Positions 26,326 through 37,056 of a stretch of 64,000 nucleotides of DNA are shown in pieces; position 1 is the stretch's first letter; each line of letters begins with the position of its first letter. The DNA lies in assembly GCA_937931645.1 (NCBI GenBank), contig CALHAR010000003.1:124001-188000 (forward strand), read 5' to 3'. The notes beneath the pieces are model-generated. The model searched no databases and was not told the DNA's origin. It was given only the letters and a program-made list of their open reading frames with translations. Source of the stretch: an uncultured Alphaproteobacteria bacterium (lineage in GTDB: Bacteria > Pseudomonadota > Alphaproteobacteria > Micavibrionales > Micavibrionaceae). The position numbers and the translations under genes are program-made.

Positions 26326-27567
26326 ATGGCACGTATAGTTTTAAAATTTGGTGGTACATCCGTTGCAGATACGGAAAAAATTGAGCGCGCAGCGGGGAAG
26401 GTTGCGCGTGAGGTTGCGCTTGGTCACGAAGTGGCGGTTATTGTATCGGCTATGTCGGGCGTGACGAACCAACTGGTTGAATATTGTTCAACGGTTTCTC
26501 CAACATTTGATACGCGTGAATATGATACAGTCGTCTCCAGTGGTGAGCAAGTTACAGCGGGGCTTATGGCCATTGCGATTCAAAAGCTGGGTATTGAGGC
26601 GCGGAGCTGGCTGGGCTGGCAAGTGCCTATTTTATGTAGTGAAGTACATGGCAAAGCGCGTATTGAGGATATTGATGCGTCAAAGATGTTGCGACACTTA
26701 GGGCGCGGGCAGGTGGCGGTGCTGGCTGGTTTCCAAGGTGTGACAGAACGAAGCCGTATTGCGACATTAGGGCGCGGTGGGTCTGATACGACGGCGGTGG
26801 CTTTGGCAGCGGCTCTTGGGGCGGATCGATGCGATATTTATACCGATGTTGATGGGGTTTATACAACTGATCCACGTATTGTTAAAAGCGCGCGTAAAAT
26901 TAATAAAATTTCATACGAGGAAATGTTGGAGCTTGCATCTTTGGGTGCAAAGGTACTGCAAACAAGATCTGTTGAGATGGCGTATAAACGCGATATCCCT
27001 GTTCAAGTTTTATCGAGCTTTGATGAAGCGATTGGTAGTGATTTGTTGGGAACATTAGTTACAAGAGAGGAAGATATCATGGAAAAAGAAGTTGTGAACG
27101 GGGTGGCTTACGACAAAAGTGAGGCAAAGATTACTATTTTAAATGTGCCTGATACTCCAGGTATTGCGGCAGAGGTTTTTAGCGTTCTTGCAGATTCAGA
27201 AATTAATGTTGATATGATTGTTCAGAATGTATCTGCAGATGGGAAAGTGACGGACATCACCTTTACGGCGCCAGAAGAGGATACGGATAAAGCGGTAGAC
27301 TCGTTAAAAGCTATTGATGATTTGAAAGAGGCCAGTATCGTTGCCAACAAAGAGATTGTGAAAATTTCTGTTGTTGGTATTGGAATGGTGTCACATGCAG
27401 GTGTTGCCCAAACGATGTTTGAAACACTTGCGAGTAAAGGGATTAATATCCAAGTTATCTCAACATCTGAAATTAAAATTAGCGTTATTATTGATAAGGA
27501 ATATTTAGAGCTTGCGGTTCGCGCTCTTCATACGGCTTATGGGCTAGACGCCGATGCGGCGGCATAG
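26326..27567 (+). CDS. lysC: Aspartate kinase
   Basis: Phosphorylates aspartate, the first step to lysine, methionine and threonine. The 413-residue protein has the kinase signature LKFGGTSVAD, the catalytic Asp/Glu region (SSGEQVTAGL; TLGRGGSDTTAVALAAALGA) and two ACT regulatory domains (about 265-335 and 345-405) with the loop VSADGKVTDITFT and MVSHAGVAQTMFETL. It has the class usually feedback-regulated by lysine plus threonine. The start ATG lies 3 bases after the transporter stop, so the pair is co-transcribed. Confidence 0.95.
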   Translation: MARIVLKFGGTSVADTEKIERAAGKVAREVALGHEVAVIVSAMSGVTNQLVEYCSTVSPTFDTREYDTVVSSGEQVTAGLMAIAIQKLGIEARSWLGWQVPILCSEVHGKARIEDIDASKMLRHLGRGQVAVLAGFQGVTERSRIATLGRGGSDTTAVALAAALGADRCDIYTDVDGVYTTDPRIVKSARKINKISYEEMLELASLGAKVLQTRSVEMAYKRDIPVQVLSSFDEAIGSDLLGTLVTREEDIMEKEVVNGVAYDKSEAKITILNVPDTPGIAAEVFSVLADSEINVDMIVQNVSADGKVTDITFTAPEEDTDKAVDSLKAIDDLKEASIVANKEIVKISVVGIGMVSHAGVAQTMFETLASKGINIQVISTSEIKISVIIDKEYLELAVRALHTAYGLDADAAA

Positions 27568-27602
27568 GTGACTTCAAGGCTTTTTTAGGCTATGTTGGTG
27601 CT

Positions 27603-28403
27603 ATGAATGACGCTGTAAATACTCCAGAAGACTCTCCGTATATTGACCTTGATAGTTACAAGGACATGTCTGTTGGTGATATCTTGCGTAAAACACGGGA
27701 GCATTACGGCCAAAGCCTTGCTGAGGTTGAGGCTAATCTTCGTATTCGTGGCAGTCAATTAGAGGCTCTTGAGAAGTTGAGATTAGATAAGTTGCCAGGG
27801 CGGGTTTATGCTATTGGTTTTGTGCGTTCCTACTCAGAATATCTTGGTCTTGATGGTGACAAGATGGTGCATTTATTCAAGGCGCAATCTGTTGGAAAGC
27901 GTAATAAACCTAATCTACAATTTCCTGTTACCTATGACGAGAACAATACGCCTAATATAGTTATTATTTTAATCTCGCTTGTTGGGCTTATCTTATTGAT
28001 CTCTTATTGGACAATATTTAAAACACCAACTAAATATGTGGAAGCTATTCCTCCCGTTCCAGAGATGTTGAAAAAGAGTAGCGTCGAGGTCGCTAAACCA
28101 GTTGCTGTGAAGCCTAAGCTTATTAAGCCACCAGTCAATAAGATGGAACTTGTGATAACGCAAGATAGCTGGATTGAAATTAAGGATGAAGATGGTAATA
28201 AATTGTTGAGTGAGGTTTTAAAGGCGGGTGATAAATATATAGTCCCCGACCAAGAGGGGCTTGTCCTGACTACAGGAAACGCAGGCGGTGTTACCGTTTT
28301 TGTAGAAGGTAAAAAAGTCGGAGCAGTGGGTAAAGCCTCTCAAGTAATACGTAATGTGACGCTTTCTCCAGAGAATTTCACTAAAAAGTCCGATAATGAT
28401 TGA
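27603..28403 (+). CDS. RodZ-like helix-turn-helix membrane protein (HTH_25, DUF4115)
   Basis: A 266-residue bitopic protein. The N-terminal HTH (about residues 24-90) reads GDILRKTREHYGQSLAEVEANLRIRG and LPGRVYAIGFVRSYSEYLGLD, the RodZ/HTH_25 signature. A transmembrane segment (IVIILISLVGLILLISYWTIF) is followed by a proline/lysine linker and a C-terminal DUF4115 domain (DSWIEIKDEDGNKLLSEVLKAG). RodZ links MreB to the elongation machinery in rods. In this class the protein is found upstream of ispG. It follows lysC by 35 bases and precedes ispG by 32. Confidence 0.85.
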   Translation: MNDAVNTPEDSPYIDLDSYKDMSVGDILRKTREHYGQSLAEVEANLRIRGSQLEALEKLRLDKLPGRVYAIGFVRSYSEYLGLDGDKMVHLFKAQSVGKRNKPNLQFPVTYDENNTPNIVIILISLVGLILLISYWTIFKTPTKYVEAIPPVPEMLKKSSVEVAKPVAVKPKLIKPPVNKMELVITQDSWIEIKDEDGNKLLSEVLKAGDKYIVPDQEGLVLTTGNAGGVTVFVEGKKVGAVGKASQVIRNVTLSPENFTKKSDND

Positions 28404-28435
28404 AAAATACGGATAAAGCAGGCAAAACCTAGGTT

Positions 28436-29572
28436 ATGAGTGTAGATCATAATAGTGTTCGGCCGTGGCGGATGATTGATCGGCGTAAGAGCCGTAAAAT
28501 TTGGGTGGGTGATGTCCCTGTTGGTGGCGGTTCACCGATTACCGTACAATCTATGACTAATACTTTAACCACAGACGTTAAGGCGACGATTGCACAAATT
28601 CGTGACTTGGAAGTGGCGGGTGCTGATATCGTTCGTGTGTCTTGCCCTGATGAGGAATCAAGCGTGGCGTTAAAGCAGATTGTCCCTGAAATTACTGTGC
28701 CGATTGTTGCTGATATTCATTTTCATTATAAACGTGGTATTGAAGCGGCGCAAAATGGCGCGGCATGCTTGCGTATCAACCCTGGTAACATTGGGAGTGC
28801 GGCGCGGGTAAAAGAAGTTATTCAGGCGGCCAAAGATAATAATTGTTCAATGCGTATTGGCGTGAATGCCGGCTCGCTTGAAAAAGACTTACTCGAAAAA
28901 TATGGTGAACCTTGCCCAGATGCGATGGTAGAAAGTGCATTGCGTCATATTCAAATTTTAGAAGACCATGATTTCTTTAACTTCAAGATTTCGTGTAAAG
29001 CTTCGGATGTTTTTATGGCTTGCGCGGCGTACCAGCAATTATCAGAAGCTTGTGATTACCCCCTTCACGTTGGTATTACAGAGGCTGGCGGACTGCGTAG
29101 CGGTACTATTAAATCTGCTATTGGTATGGGGAATCTTTTATGGGCGGGGATAGGAGATACAATTCGTGTATCTTTAAGTGCCGACCCTGTTGAAGAAATT
29201 AAAGCGGGTTTTGATATTTTAAAATCGCTAGGCCTGCGTCACCGTGGTGTGAATGTGATTTCTTGTCCGTCTTGTGCGCGTCAGCAATTCCAAGTGATTG
29301 ATACGGTACAAAGGTTGGAGGAGCGTTTAGCGCATATTACGACCCCTATGACGTTGTCTATTATTGGCTGTGTTGTAAATGGCCCGGGTGAGGCATTAAT
29401 GACTGATGTTGGTTTAACTGGTGGCGGCTCAGGTACGCATCAAATATATATTGGCGGTGAAAAGGCTCATCGTTTCCATACGGGTGATCAAGACATTGTC
29501 GATCACATTGTAGAGATGGTTGAGAATAAGGTTGCAGAGATTAAGAGCGGATCCGAACTTACGGGGCAGTGA
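28436..29572 (+). CDS. ispG: 4-hydroxy-3-methylbut-2-enyl-diphosphate synthase
   Basis: The [4Fe-4S] enzyme of the non-mevalonate isoprenoid pathway that reduces MEcPP to HMBPP. The 378-residue length and blocks [41 protein letters not shown] and [14 protein letters not shown] are typical. The cluster cysteines are in [10 protein letters not shown] and [12 protein letters not shown], with the third in the same C-terminal domain pattern. The initiator ATG has a weak ribosome site. A modest hairpin and T-run at about 29600-29626 may end the lysC-ispG unit. Confidence 0.95.
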   Translation: MSVDHNSVRPWRMIDRRKSRKIWVGDVPVGGGSPITVQSMTNTLTTDVKATIAQIRDLEVAGADIVRVSCPDEESSVALKQIVPEITVPIVADIHFHYKRGIEAAQNGAACLRINPGNIGSAARVKEVIQAAKDNNCSMRIGVNAGSLEKDLLEKYGEPCPDAMVESALRHIQILEDHDFFNFKISCKASDVFMACAAYQQLSEACDYPLHVGITEAGGLRSGTIKSAIGMGNLLWAGIGDTIRVSLSADPVEEIKAGFDILKSLGLRHRGVNVISCPSCARQQFQVIDTVQRLEERLAHITTPMTLSIIGCVVNGPGEALMTDVGLTGGGSGTHQIYIGGEKAHRFHTGDQDIVDHIVEMVENKVAEIKSGSELTGQ

Positions 29573-29689
29573 TATTTCATAGATGTTGCTACGTAAAATA
29601 TAAAGCTGTGTGCTTTAGCTCTTTTTAAACCTCTAATATCCTGTTATTACTATGCTCCGATTAAGTACAAGCTATTAGTAGAAACAATT

Positions 29690-30754
29690 ATGTCCCTTGT
29701 TGATAAATTACAGACCATTAAACGCCGCCATGAGGAGTTAGCTCAGCTTATGGGTGAGCCAGGGCTGGGCGGTACTGAAATGGTTAAGCTTTCTAAAGAA
29801 TATGCTGATTTGTCGCCTGTTGTGGATACGGTAAACGCGTATGAGGCAGCCTTAGCCGAAAAAGAGGATTTAGCCGAAATGATGAGCGATCCTGAAATGA
29901 AGGCAATGGCGGAAGTCGATATGGTGCGTCTCAATAAAGAAATACCTGATTTGGAAGACCAGATTAAGTTAGCCCTTATTCCCAAAGACAGTGCTGATGA
30001 GAAAAATGCTATTTTGGAAATACGGGCGGGGACAGGCGGAGACGAAGCCGCTCTTTTCGTTGCTGATTTATTTGGTATGTATAAGGGTTATGCGTCTAAG
30101 CAAGGCTGGAAGCTTGAGGTTGTTGAGGCCTCAGCAAGTGATATTGGTGGCTATAAAGAAATTATTGCCGAGGTCACGGGTGCGAGTGTGTTCTCGCGGT
30201 TAAAATTTGAATCGGGCGTACATCGCGTTCAACGCGTACCTAAAACAGAAACCCAAGGGCGAGTACATACGTCTGCGGTGACGGTGGCTGTACTGCCCGA
30301 GGCCGAAGACGTTGATATTATATTGAATGATAAAGATTTACGTATAGACACGTTCCGTTCTCAAGGGGCGGGTGGTCAGCACGTTAACACTACAGATTCT
30401 GCGGTACGTGTGACGCATATTCCAACAGGCTTGGCGGTGGCTATTCAGGAGAACAAGTCTCAACATAAAAACAAAGCGCGCGCCATGAGCTTGTTGAAGT
30501 CCCGACTATACGATATGCAGCGTCAGGAGTTGGATGATGCGCGGGCGGCTGACCGTAAAGATCAGGTTGGCTCAGGTGATCGTTCAGAGCGTATCCGTAC
30601 TTATAACTACCCACAAAGCCGTGTATCAGACCACCGTATTAATCTTACATCTCATAACTTAGATGGTATTTTAACAGGCGATGGATTAGACGAGGTTGTA
30701 GAAGCCCTCATTGCTGATGATCAGGCCGCTAAATTAGCCAGCTTGGATGTTTAA
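29690..30754 (+). CDS. prfA: Peptide chain release factor 1
   Basis: Recognises UAA and UAG stop codons and triggers peptide release. In 354 residues the GGQ motif is in [18 protein letters not shown], and the anticodon-mimic PxT tripeptide is in [19 protein letters not shown] (PKT, close to the PxT consensus). [14 protein letters not shown] is also present. The Gln of GGQ is the substrate of PrmC, encoded 12 bases downstream. This prfA-prmC pair is widely conserved. Confidence 0.97.
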   Translation: MSLVDKLQTIKRRHEELAQLMGEPGLGGTEMVKLSKEYADLSPVVDTVNAYEAALAEKEDLAEMMSDPEMKAMAEVDMVRLNKEIPDLEDQIKLALIPKDSADEKNAILEIRAGTGGDEAALFVADLFGMYKGYASKQGWKLEVVEASASDIGGYKEIIAEVTGASVFSRLKFESGVHRVQRVPKTETQGRVHTSAVTVAVLPEAEDVDIILNDKDLRIDTFRSQGAGGQHVNTTDSAVRVTHIPTGLAVAIQENKSQHKNKARAMSLLKSRLYDMQRQELDDARAADRKDQVGSGDRSERIRTYNYPQSRVSDHRINLTSHNLDGILTGDGLDEVVEALIADDQAAKLASLDV

Positions 30755-30766
30755 GAAGCCATTTTC

Positions 30767-31624
30767 ATGGAATTAGGCGTTATTTACCAAGAAATAAAGA
30801 CACAATTTGCTGAAACAGGTATTGATTCCCCTGATTTGGAGGCTAAGAGGCTGATACAGGCTGTAACAAACTTAGATTCTATTGACTTCATCGCAAGCCC
30901 TACGAAACAGCTTTCGGCACCCCATATGGAACAAATTAATATGTATGTGGCGCGTCGGTTAAAAGGTGAGCCCTTATCCAAAATCTTGAGTGTTAAGGAG
31001 TTTTGGGGGCTTGAGTTTGAAGTAACCGCGGATACGCTCGATCCACGCCCTGACACCGAAACGCTTATTGAAGCTGTTTTAAAGTGGGTAGGGGGGCGTA
31101 AAGATGACCCACTCAAGATAATTGACCTTGGGACAGGGACGGGCTGTATTCCGATAGCGTTATTGTCTGAATTGCCAAATGCAACGGTAGTTGCAGTTGA
31201 TGTCAGTCCAAAAGCCTTAAATATTGCCGCTAAAAACGCTAAAAAACACAAAATGAGTAATAGAATTGAATTTGTTCAGGGGGATTGGTTAACGGGGTTT
31301 GAAGACGAGTTTTTTGATTTAATAGTCTCAAACCCCCCTTATATACCCGACTCAGACATTGAAAAGTTGTCAAAAGAGGTAAAGAATCACGATCCAATTT
31401 TGGCGCTTTCGGGTGGAAATGACGGTTTAAATTGCTACAAAATAATTTTTTCTCAATTAAAAAATAAATTAAATGGTGAAAATCGCGCCTTCCTTGAAAT
31501 AGGATTCGGACAGGTAAACAGCATCGCGCGACTCGTGGACGAATCTAACCTTTTGCTATGCGAATCGAGAGCTGACATAGCAGGGATTCCAAGGGTTGTA
31601 GAAATATCCTGTGGGGATAAATAA
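30767..31624 (+). CDS. prmC: Release factor glutamine methyltransferase
   Basis: Methylates the GGQ glutamine of release factors with SAM. The 285-residue protein has the N-terminal helical domain, the SAM motif I IIDLGTGTGCIPIAL and the diagnostic NPPY of IVSNPPYIPDSD, which binds the substrate amide. The sequence LDPRPDTETLIE matches the family. It follows prfA by 12 bases. GC content falls slightly towards the 3' end (A/T-rich codons near 31440-31480), but the gene is intact. Confidence 0.95.
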   Translation: MELGVIYQEIKTQFAETGIDSPDLEAKRLIQAVTNLDSIDFIASPTKQLSAPHMEQINMYVARRLKGEPLSKILSVKEFWGLEFEVTADTLDPRPDTETLIEAVLKWVGGRKDDPLKIIDLGTGTGCIPIALLSELPNATVVAVDVSPKALNIAAKNAKKHKMSNRIEFVQGDWLTGFEDEFFDLIVSNPPYIPDSDIEKLSKEVKNHDPILALSGGNDGLNCYKIIFSQLKNKLNGENRAFLEIGFGQVNSIARLVDESNLLLCESRADIAGIPRVVEISCGDK

Positions 31625-31763
31625 TTCTTTTTTTAGTAACCCTGTTGCTAGAGAATCCGAAGCGGGGCTATTCTCAAGATGTTCAAAACATAGATGCTGC
31701 TGGTGAACATAAAGTTCTAAGGAACTTAACTATTTTACGAAAAGCATATGAAGTGTTTGGCGA

Positions 31764-31784
31764 CTGTACGTGAATCATGTACAG
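31764..31784 (+). promoter_or_regulatory. Short hairpin in DUF4167 upstream region
   Basis: CTGTAC and GTACAG arms (31764-31769 and 31779-31784) with a 9-base loop, followed by a second GTAC(G) word. It lies in the 273-base space between prmC and the DUF4167 gene, in which no ORF was seen. Could be an operator or RNA hairpin; not recognised. Confidence 0.3.
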
Positions 31785-31897
31785 TTGTACGTGTGAATGA
31801 TTCTGTGAATAACTAGAAAGATTCGGGAAAATAGAATTTCAAATAAACACAGAACATATAAATTAACGGGAATGATAAAAAAGAGAGTTTAGGTCCA

Positions 31898-32320
31898 ATG
31901 AGAAACGCAAGCAGCAATAGACGGTCTAGAGGCCGTAACAATAACCGCAGTAAAGGTGGCAATAAAAGGACGCAAGTCTTTGATAGTAACGGCCCTGAGG
32001 TGCGTATACGAGGTACAGCGCATCAAATATTTGAAAAGTATGAGGCTTTGGCTAAAGATGCTCATTCTGTAGGGGATACAGTACTTGCAGAGAGTTATTT
32101 ACAATATGCGGAGCATTATCAGCGTATTATCTCAACTGTGAATGAGCAGCAAGCGGCGCGCCAAGAAGCTCGCAAGCCTGAGCAGAGTAATAATAGTAAC
32201 AAGAAAGCCGAAGGGAATGTTAAGCAAAGTACAAATGATGATTTATCGTTACCTGCCAGTATCTTAGGCGATGGTGTTAAGGCACAATCACAAGCTGTAC
32301 GTGCTTTAGAAGACGCATAA
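31898..32320 (+). CDS. DUF4167 domain protein
   Basis: A 140-residue protein with a highly basic, Arg/Asn/Gly-rich N-terminus (SSNRRSRGRNNNRSKGGN, residues 4-21) that looks RNA-binding, followed by the DUF4167 core (about 28-80) with FDSNGPEVRIRGTA, QIFEKYEALAKDAHSVGD and YLQYAEHYQRII. The C-terminus is polar and low-complexity. DUF4167 is specific to alphaproteobacteria and almost always sits between prmC and clpB, as here. Function is unknown; a nucleoid or RNA-linked role is suggested only by composition. Confidence 0.85.
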   Translation: MRNASSNRRSRGRNNNRSKGGNKRTQVFDSNGPEVRIRGTAHQIFEKYEALAKDAHSVGDTVLAESYLQYAEHYQRIISTVNEQQAARQEARKPEQSNNSNKKAEGNVKQSTNDDLSLPASILGDGVKAQSQAVRALEDA

Positions 32321-32346
32321 AAAACTCTTATAACTCAACATCAATT

Positions 32347-32375
32347 AAGGCGGGGGTTACCTGCCTTTTTTATTG
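32347..32375 (+). terminator. Rho-independent terminator after DUF4167 gene
   Basis: Stem AAGGCGGG with CCTGCCTT (one G-T pair, loop about 5 bases) followed by TTTTTATTG. It lies 26 bases after the stop and before clpB, which therefore has its own promoter. Confidence 0.8.
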
Positions 32376-32454
32376 TCTTTTTTTAATTATTTGAAGGCAA
32401 TTTACTGTTATAATATTAATCGTTACTAGATTTGGATTATTAGGATTTTAACTT

Positions 32455-35064
32455 ATGGACTTTGAAAAACTTACCGAAAAATCACGGACATTCCTGCAGC
32501 ATGCGCAGACACTGGCAACACGGTCAGATCACCAATCGTTAGAACCTGAGCATTTGGCCAAGGTGATGTTGGAAGATGAAGATGGTATTATACAGCGTCT
32601 TATCCAATCATCTGGTGGTGATGATGTACGTCTTAAGAAAGATTTAGAAGCGGCTTTGGCAAAATTACCGAGCGTGACAGGGTCAGGAGCGGGTCAACTT
32701 CGTATCTCAGGTGATCTATCAAAAATATTAGATAATGCATTGAATTTAGCGGAAAAATCAGGTGATAAGTTTGTAACAGCGGAGCGTATTTTACAGGCCA
32801 TGGGTATGGCAAAATCCGCCGATATTGGTGGTATGTTTGAAAGTGCTAAAATTAAACCTGATGCCTTGAACAGGTCTATTAATGATATGCGTAAAGGGCG
32901 CACGGCGGATACGGCGCAGGCCGAGGATAATTTTGACGCATTAAGAAAATATGCGCGGGATTTAACTGAGGCGGCTAGAGATGGGAAGTTAGACCCTATC
33001 ATTGGTCGCGATGAGGAAATTCGTCGTACTATTCAAATCTTATCACGCCGCACTAAGAACAACCCTGTTCTTATTGGTGAACCAGGGGTTGGAAAGACGG
33101 CGATTGTGGAGGGTTTAGCTTTACGTATTGTCAATGGTGATGTGCCAGAAAGCTTGAAGAATAAACGCCTGATGTCTCTTGATTTAGGGTCGTTAATTGC
33201 AGGCGCAAAGTTTCGTGGTGAGTTTGAAGAACGGCTAAAAGCCGTTTTGGACGAGGTAACGAGCGCCGATGGTCAGATTGTCTTGTTTTTGGACGAGCTA
33301 CACACATTGGTTGGAGCCGGTAAGGGCGAAGGATCAATGGATGCTTCTAATATGTTAAAACCAGCTTTAGCACGAGGTGAGCTACACATGGTTGGGGCGA
33401 CGACCTTGGAAGAGTACCGTAAACATATTGAGAAAGATGCGGCGCTTGCGCGGCGTTTCCAATCTGTTTTTACGCCAGAGCCAACAGTTGAAGATACCAT
33501 TTCTATTTTACGTGGCCTTAAAGAGAAATATGAGGCGCATCATGGCGTACGTATTACCGATTCTGCCATTGTTAGCGCGGCGGCCTTATCAAACCGTTAT
33601 ATTACAGATAGGTTTTTACCCGATAAAGCGATTGATTTGATTGATGAGGCCTCGTCACGTTTGCGGATGCAAGTGGATAGCAAGCCAGAGAAAATTGATG
33701 AGTTAGACCGCCGTATTGTGCAGTTAAAAATTGAGCGGGAAGCTTTGTCAAAAGAGAAAGACACGGCCTCAAAAGAACGGTTGAAATCCTTAGATAAAGA
33801 ATTAAAAGGCTTAGAATCTGAATCAGAAAGTCTGACATCTAAATGGCAATCTGAAAAAGATAAGCTGAATGCGGGTCAGAAAGTGACAGAGCAGCTCGAT
33901 AAAGCGAGAATTGCCTTGGAGCAAGCGGAACGCGATAGTGACTGGGGTAAGGCGAGTGAGCTAAAATATAGCCAGATACCACAACTGGAAGAACTGCTTG
34001 AGCGCGCTTCCAAGGTCAGTACAGATCACATGATTGATGAAGAAGTCGTCGAAGACGATATAGCCTATGTTGTCAGTAAATGGACAGGGATTCCCGTTGA
34101 TAAGATGATGGAAGGCGAGCGTGAGAAGCTCCTCCAAATGGAAGATAAGTTAGGCGAGCGGGTTATTGGTCAAAGCCAAGCCGTAGTGGCGGTTTCAAAC
34201 GCTGTTCGTCGTGCCCGCGCAGGGTTGCAATCACCAAATCGTCCTATTGGGTCATTTCTGTTTTTGGGACCAACAGGGGTTGGTAAAACTGAGCTGACAA
34301 AGGCCTTGGCAGAGTTTTTATTTGATGATGACAGTGCGATGGTGCGTATGGATATGTCTGAATATATGGAGAAGCATTCGGTGGCGCGTATGGTTGGTGC
34401 GCCTCCTGGCTATGTGGGCTATGAAGAGGGTGGCGCGTTGACGGAAGCTGTCCGTCGTCGTCCTTATCAAGTGGTTTTGTTTGATGAAATCGAAAAAGCA
34501 CATCCAGATGTTTTTAACATATTACTCCAAGTTTTGGATGATGGTCGCTTGACTGACGGGCAGGGACGTACAGTTGATTTCAGCAATACCGTTCTTATTA
34601 TGACCTCTAACTTGGGGGCGCAACATTTGGTTGAACTAAAAGATGGTGAAGATGTTGAGGTCGCACGCGAGCCTGTAATGGAATCTGTTCGTGCGTCTTT
34701 CCGTCCTGAGTTTTTGAACAGGTTGGACGAAATACTATTATTCTCTCGCCTTGGGCGTGAACAAATGTCAGGGATTGTTGATATTCAAATGAAGGGGCTT
34801 CTTCACTTGTTATCTGATCGTCGTATTCAACTGAGCGTTGATGATAACGCCAAGAAGTGGCTGGCGGATAAAGGATATGATCCTGTTTATGGGGCAAGGC
34901 CGCTTAAACGGGTTATCCAGACGGAGCTGCAGAATAAACTGGCAGAGATGTTATTGCAGGGTGAAATTATTGATGGGTCACATGTTATTGTGACTGAAAA
35001 AGAGGGGACGCTTGATTTTAAAGTTCAAGCTCCGAAAACAGAACCTATCAAAAAGGCGGCTTAG
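32455..35064 (+). CDS. clpB: ATP-dependent disaggregase ClpB
   Basis: The Hsp104-type chaperone that, with DnaK, recovers aggregated proteins. At 869 residues it is full length: N-domain (about 1-145), AAA1 with Walker A GEPGVGKT and Walker [14 protein letters not shown], the coiled-coil middle domain (about 395-530, including [20 protein letters not shown]), and AAA2 with Walker [28 protein letters not shown] and [10 protein letters not shown]. Heat-shock promoter elements were not identified by eye. Its 3' end overlaps the convergent helicase-associated gene by 17 bases. Confidence 0.97.
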   Translation: MDFEKLTEKSRTFLQHAQTLATRSDHQSLEPEHLAKVMLEDEDGIIQRLIQSSGGDDVRLKKDLEAALAKLPSVTGSGAGQLRISGDLSKILDNALNLAEKSGDKFVTAERILQAMGMAKSADIGGMFESAKIKPDALNRSINDMRKGRTADTAQAEDNFDALRKYARDLTEAARDGKLDPIIGRDEEIRRTIQILSRRTKNNPVLIGEPGVGKTAIVEGLALRIVNGDVPESLKNKRLMSLDLGSLIAGAKFRGEFEERLKAVLDEVTSADGQIVLFLDELHTLVGAGKGEGSMDASNMLKPALARGELHMVGATTLEEYRKHIEKDAALARRFQSVFTPEPTVEDTISILRGLKEKYEAHHGVRITDSAIVSAAALSNRYITDRFLPDKAIDLIDEASSRLRMQVDSKPEKIDELDRRIVQLKIEREALSKEKDTASKERLKSLDKELKGLESESESLTSKWQSEKDKLNAGQKVTEQLDKARIALEQAERDSDWGKASELKYSQIPQLEELLERASKVSTDHMIDEEVVEDDIAYVVSKWTGIPVDKMMEGEREKLLQMEDKLGERVIGQSQAVVAVSNAVRRARAGLQSPNRPIGSFLFLGPTGVGKTELTKALAEFLFDDDSAMVRMDMSEYMEKHSVARMVGAPPGYVGYEEGGALTEAVRRRPYQVVLFDEIEKAHPDVFNILLQVLDDGRLTDGQGRTVDFSNTVLIMTSNLGAQHLVELKDGEDVEVAREPVMESVRASFRPEFLNRLDEILLFSRLGREQMSGIVDIQMKGLLHLLSDRRIQLSVDDNAKKWLADKGYDPVYGARPLKRVIQTELQNKLAEMLLQGEIIDGSHVIVTEKEGTLDFKVQAPKTEPIKKAA

Positions 35065-35506
35065 GCGGCCCACCATTGTTTTCTATTATACCGACCTGTC
35101 GAGCAGTCTTTTCTGATAAAACCCCCCATCGATATCTGTCCTTAAAATACTGTAAATGTCCCGTTAATTTTCTTCTCTCGACTTTTGTAAGACCTCTTTC
35201 TTTCCATGCTTGTTGTAAAGACAGGGTTTCCTGAACTCTGGTAGAGGGTTTTTGTAAACTTTCAAAAGGGAATTTTATACCTTTCAGTGCTTGTCGCTGC
35301 CCTTCAGAAAGAGAACCATTTCTAATGTTCCCCCGCCAAGAGGGGTAAAATTTTAACGCCTTTGATATTCCTTCGTATGATCCATGTTGTTGATAATAAT
35401 CTTTTACAGCTTCGAATCTCTCCCACCAGAGCGGTGTACCACCATTGGGTTTATTGCTTGCTTTGGAGTCTTGCGTTCCTTTTTTTTGTCTTTCTACCAT
35501 GACCAT
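35048..35506 (-). CDS. Protein with two helicase-associated-like domains
   Basis: A 152-residue protein with no ATPase domain. Residues about 27-80 read [21 protein letters not shown], then WRGNIRNG and [17 protein letters not shown]: the W-x(3)-F...Y...HG...W...R.G.LS...R..AL..I.F pattern of the helicase-associated domain (HA, PF03457-like). Residues about 105-140 ([37 protein letters not shown]) look like a weaker second copy. Such domains normally follow helicases and probably bind DNA. The gene stands alone, overlaps the clpB 3' end and is small; it may be regulatory or a mobile-element relic. Function unknown. Confidence 0.6.
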   Translation of the reverse strand: MVMVERQKKGTQDSKASNKPNGGTPLWWERFEAVKDYYQQHGSYEGISKALKFYPSWRGNIRNGSLSEGQRQALKGIKFPFESLQKPSTRVQETLSLQQAWKERGLTKVERRKLTGHLQYFKDRYRWGVLSEKTARQVGIIENNGGPPKPPF

Positions 35507-35657
35507 CTTGTTTTTTGTATGGAAAATACCTTTTTTAGCTCATTATGCAAGTGTTTTTGTTGGTTAGATAGACAGTTTGCTTAAGTTCAGGTATTTTATA
35601 TATAGAATTGATTTCCATTCTTTACCTTCAATGAATATTTCACACGGATATTTGACC

Positions 35658-36275
35658 ATGAAAAAAACAATATTTTACTCTGCTGCTTGTTTGCTTTTGG
35701 CGTCTTGCGCCACCATAGCCGACAGTCAAACGGTTTTGATGACGGTTAAGACGCCAGGGGCGGAAAATGCTAAATGTCATTTGGAAAATAAAGGACATAA
35801 AGTTATCGCTTATACAGATGAAACAGTGCGGGTGATGAAATCTCCACATGATTTTGTTGTGCGGTGTACCGCGCCTGGAAATCGTGAAAAAACTGTTTTG
35901 GTGAAGCGCGAGGTTAATGATTGGGTTTTTGTAAATGTTGCCAATGGGTTTGTGCCGGGTGCAGCGTATGATGTGTTGTCTCGTGGTGTTTTTGACTACC
36001 CAAATGAGGTTGTCGTTGACTTTAATGGTGAACCATTCAAACCATATCCCTTACCAGAATATGCAACTGGGGAGTTAGGGCAACGCGGGTATCAGGGTAA
36101 TATTGAGCATTATGGCCCAAACACTCTAGTGACGGAAGGCAATAGATATAATGCCCCGCAGACATTACAAAAGAAGGAGAGTCTTTATAGTGATTTTTCA
36201 AGTGTTAGCGGTAATGAGTCGAATGTGACATCGTCGCCTTCGGTTTCTTATGATCCGACCGAAGAAGATAAATAA
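35658..36275 (+). CDS. Lipoprotein of unknown function
   Basis: A 205-residue protein. Starting at the ATG 35658, MKKTIFYSAACLLLASCATI gives a textbook lipobox (LLLASC, Cys17). An in-frame upstream extension to 35577 is unlikely because it would hide the signal. The mature part has a beta-rich N-terminal domain of about 110 residues (CHLENKGHKVIAYT, VRCTAPGNREKTVLVKREV), then a polar tail ending in PTEEDK. The beta domain resembles PEGA-type surface domains and the protein has a Tyr/Gly stretch NIEHYGPNTL. No family assigned. Confidence 0.7.
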   Translation: MKKTIFYSAACLLLASCATIADSQTVLMTVKTPGAENAKCHLENKGHKVIAYTDETVRVMKSPHDFVVRCTAPGNREKTVLVKREVNDWVFVNVANGFVPGAAYDVLSRGVFDYPNEVVVDFNGEPFKPYPLPEYATGELGQRGYQGNIEHYGPNTLVTEGNRYNAPQTLQKKESLYSDFSSVSGNESNVTSSPSVSYDPTEEDK

Positions 36276-36297
36276 AGTACTCTTTCAATCAATTTGT

Positions 36298-37056
36298 CTA
36301 TAAACGTGCTATGTGCGTGATACCGTCATAAGCCTTTTCTAAATCAGAAAGGGGTTCAACCAATGTTGTCATGTGACGCGCAGTAGCGTTTAAAATATTC
36401 TTTTCGTCCATCATTATTCCAACATGGCCTTTAAAATAAACAATGTCGTTTTTCTGAATATCTTCTTTATTAATAGCGTTACCGATATTGCCTTCTTGGT
36501 CGTAAGTATCACGTGGCGGGCAGGGATACCCATGCGCCATAACGACTTGTTGTATTAACCCGGAACAATCAATGCCAAAGCTTGATCGTCCACCATAAAG
36601 ATAAGGTGTGTCTAAAAATAAAGAGGCTGTATCCGCCATATCACCACGCATTTTAAAATCCTCTAACGTCGATATATGAGTAGTGAAAATCCAGTTACCA
36701 TCTTCTAGCTGAGTGAATCCATCTTCGGTTTTATTGAGTGAGGTTAGCCTTGATAAAAAACTAACAGATATTAGAGGGCGAGATTTGAAACTTGGTTCAG
36801 GGTAAATGTGCGTTGCCCGCACTTTGGCTATCATATTGGGTGTGCTTACGCTTTTGATCAGCTGGTCGCGCTCAACATAACCTTTGTAATTATCGAGCGC
36901 ACCATATCCATAAACATAAGCACCATGCGACTTTTCTACTATAAATTTTTCACCATAAAGAAGCTGTGAATCGTCATTACTAATCTTCTTTGGTTCAGAA
37001 GGGACATCCAAGATATCTGCTGTCGGGGTTATAACAGTTAAGCGCATTTTATTCAT
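36298..37056 (-). CDS. NlpC/P60 (C40) peptidase with SH3-like domains
   Basis: A 252-residue cell-wall peptidase. The C-terminal C40 domain has the catalytic Cys in RSSFGIDCSGLIQQV, the His in YFKGHVGIMMDE and a third polar residue in the ILNATARHMTTLVEP block. The N-terminal half (VITPTADILDVPSEP and LDNYKGYVERDQLIK) contains two bacterial SH3-like domains that bind peptide stems. There is no signal peptide; members of this group paired with M17 aminopeptidases are thought to be cytoplasmic and to recycle or degrade muropeptides. The ATG overlaps the aminopeptidase stop (ATGA). Confidence 0.88.
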   Translation of the reverse strand: MNKMRLTVITPTADILDVPSEPKKISNDDSQLLYGEKFIVEKSHGAYVYGYGALDNYKGYVERDQLIKSVSTPNMIAKVRATHIYPEPSFKSRPLISVSFLSRLTSLNKTEDGFTQLEDGNWIFTTHISTLEDFKMRGDMADTASLFLDTPYLYGGRSSFGIDCSGLIQQVVMAHGYPCPPRDTYDQEGNIGNAINKEDIQKNDIVYFKGHVGIMMDEKNILNATARHMTTLVEPLSDLEKAYDGITHIARL

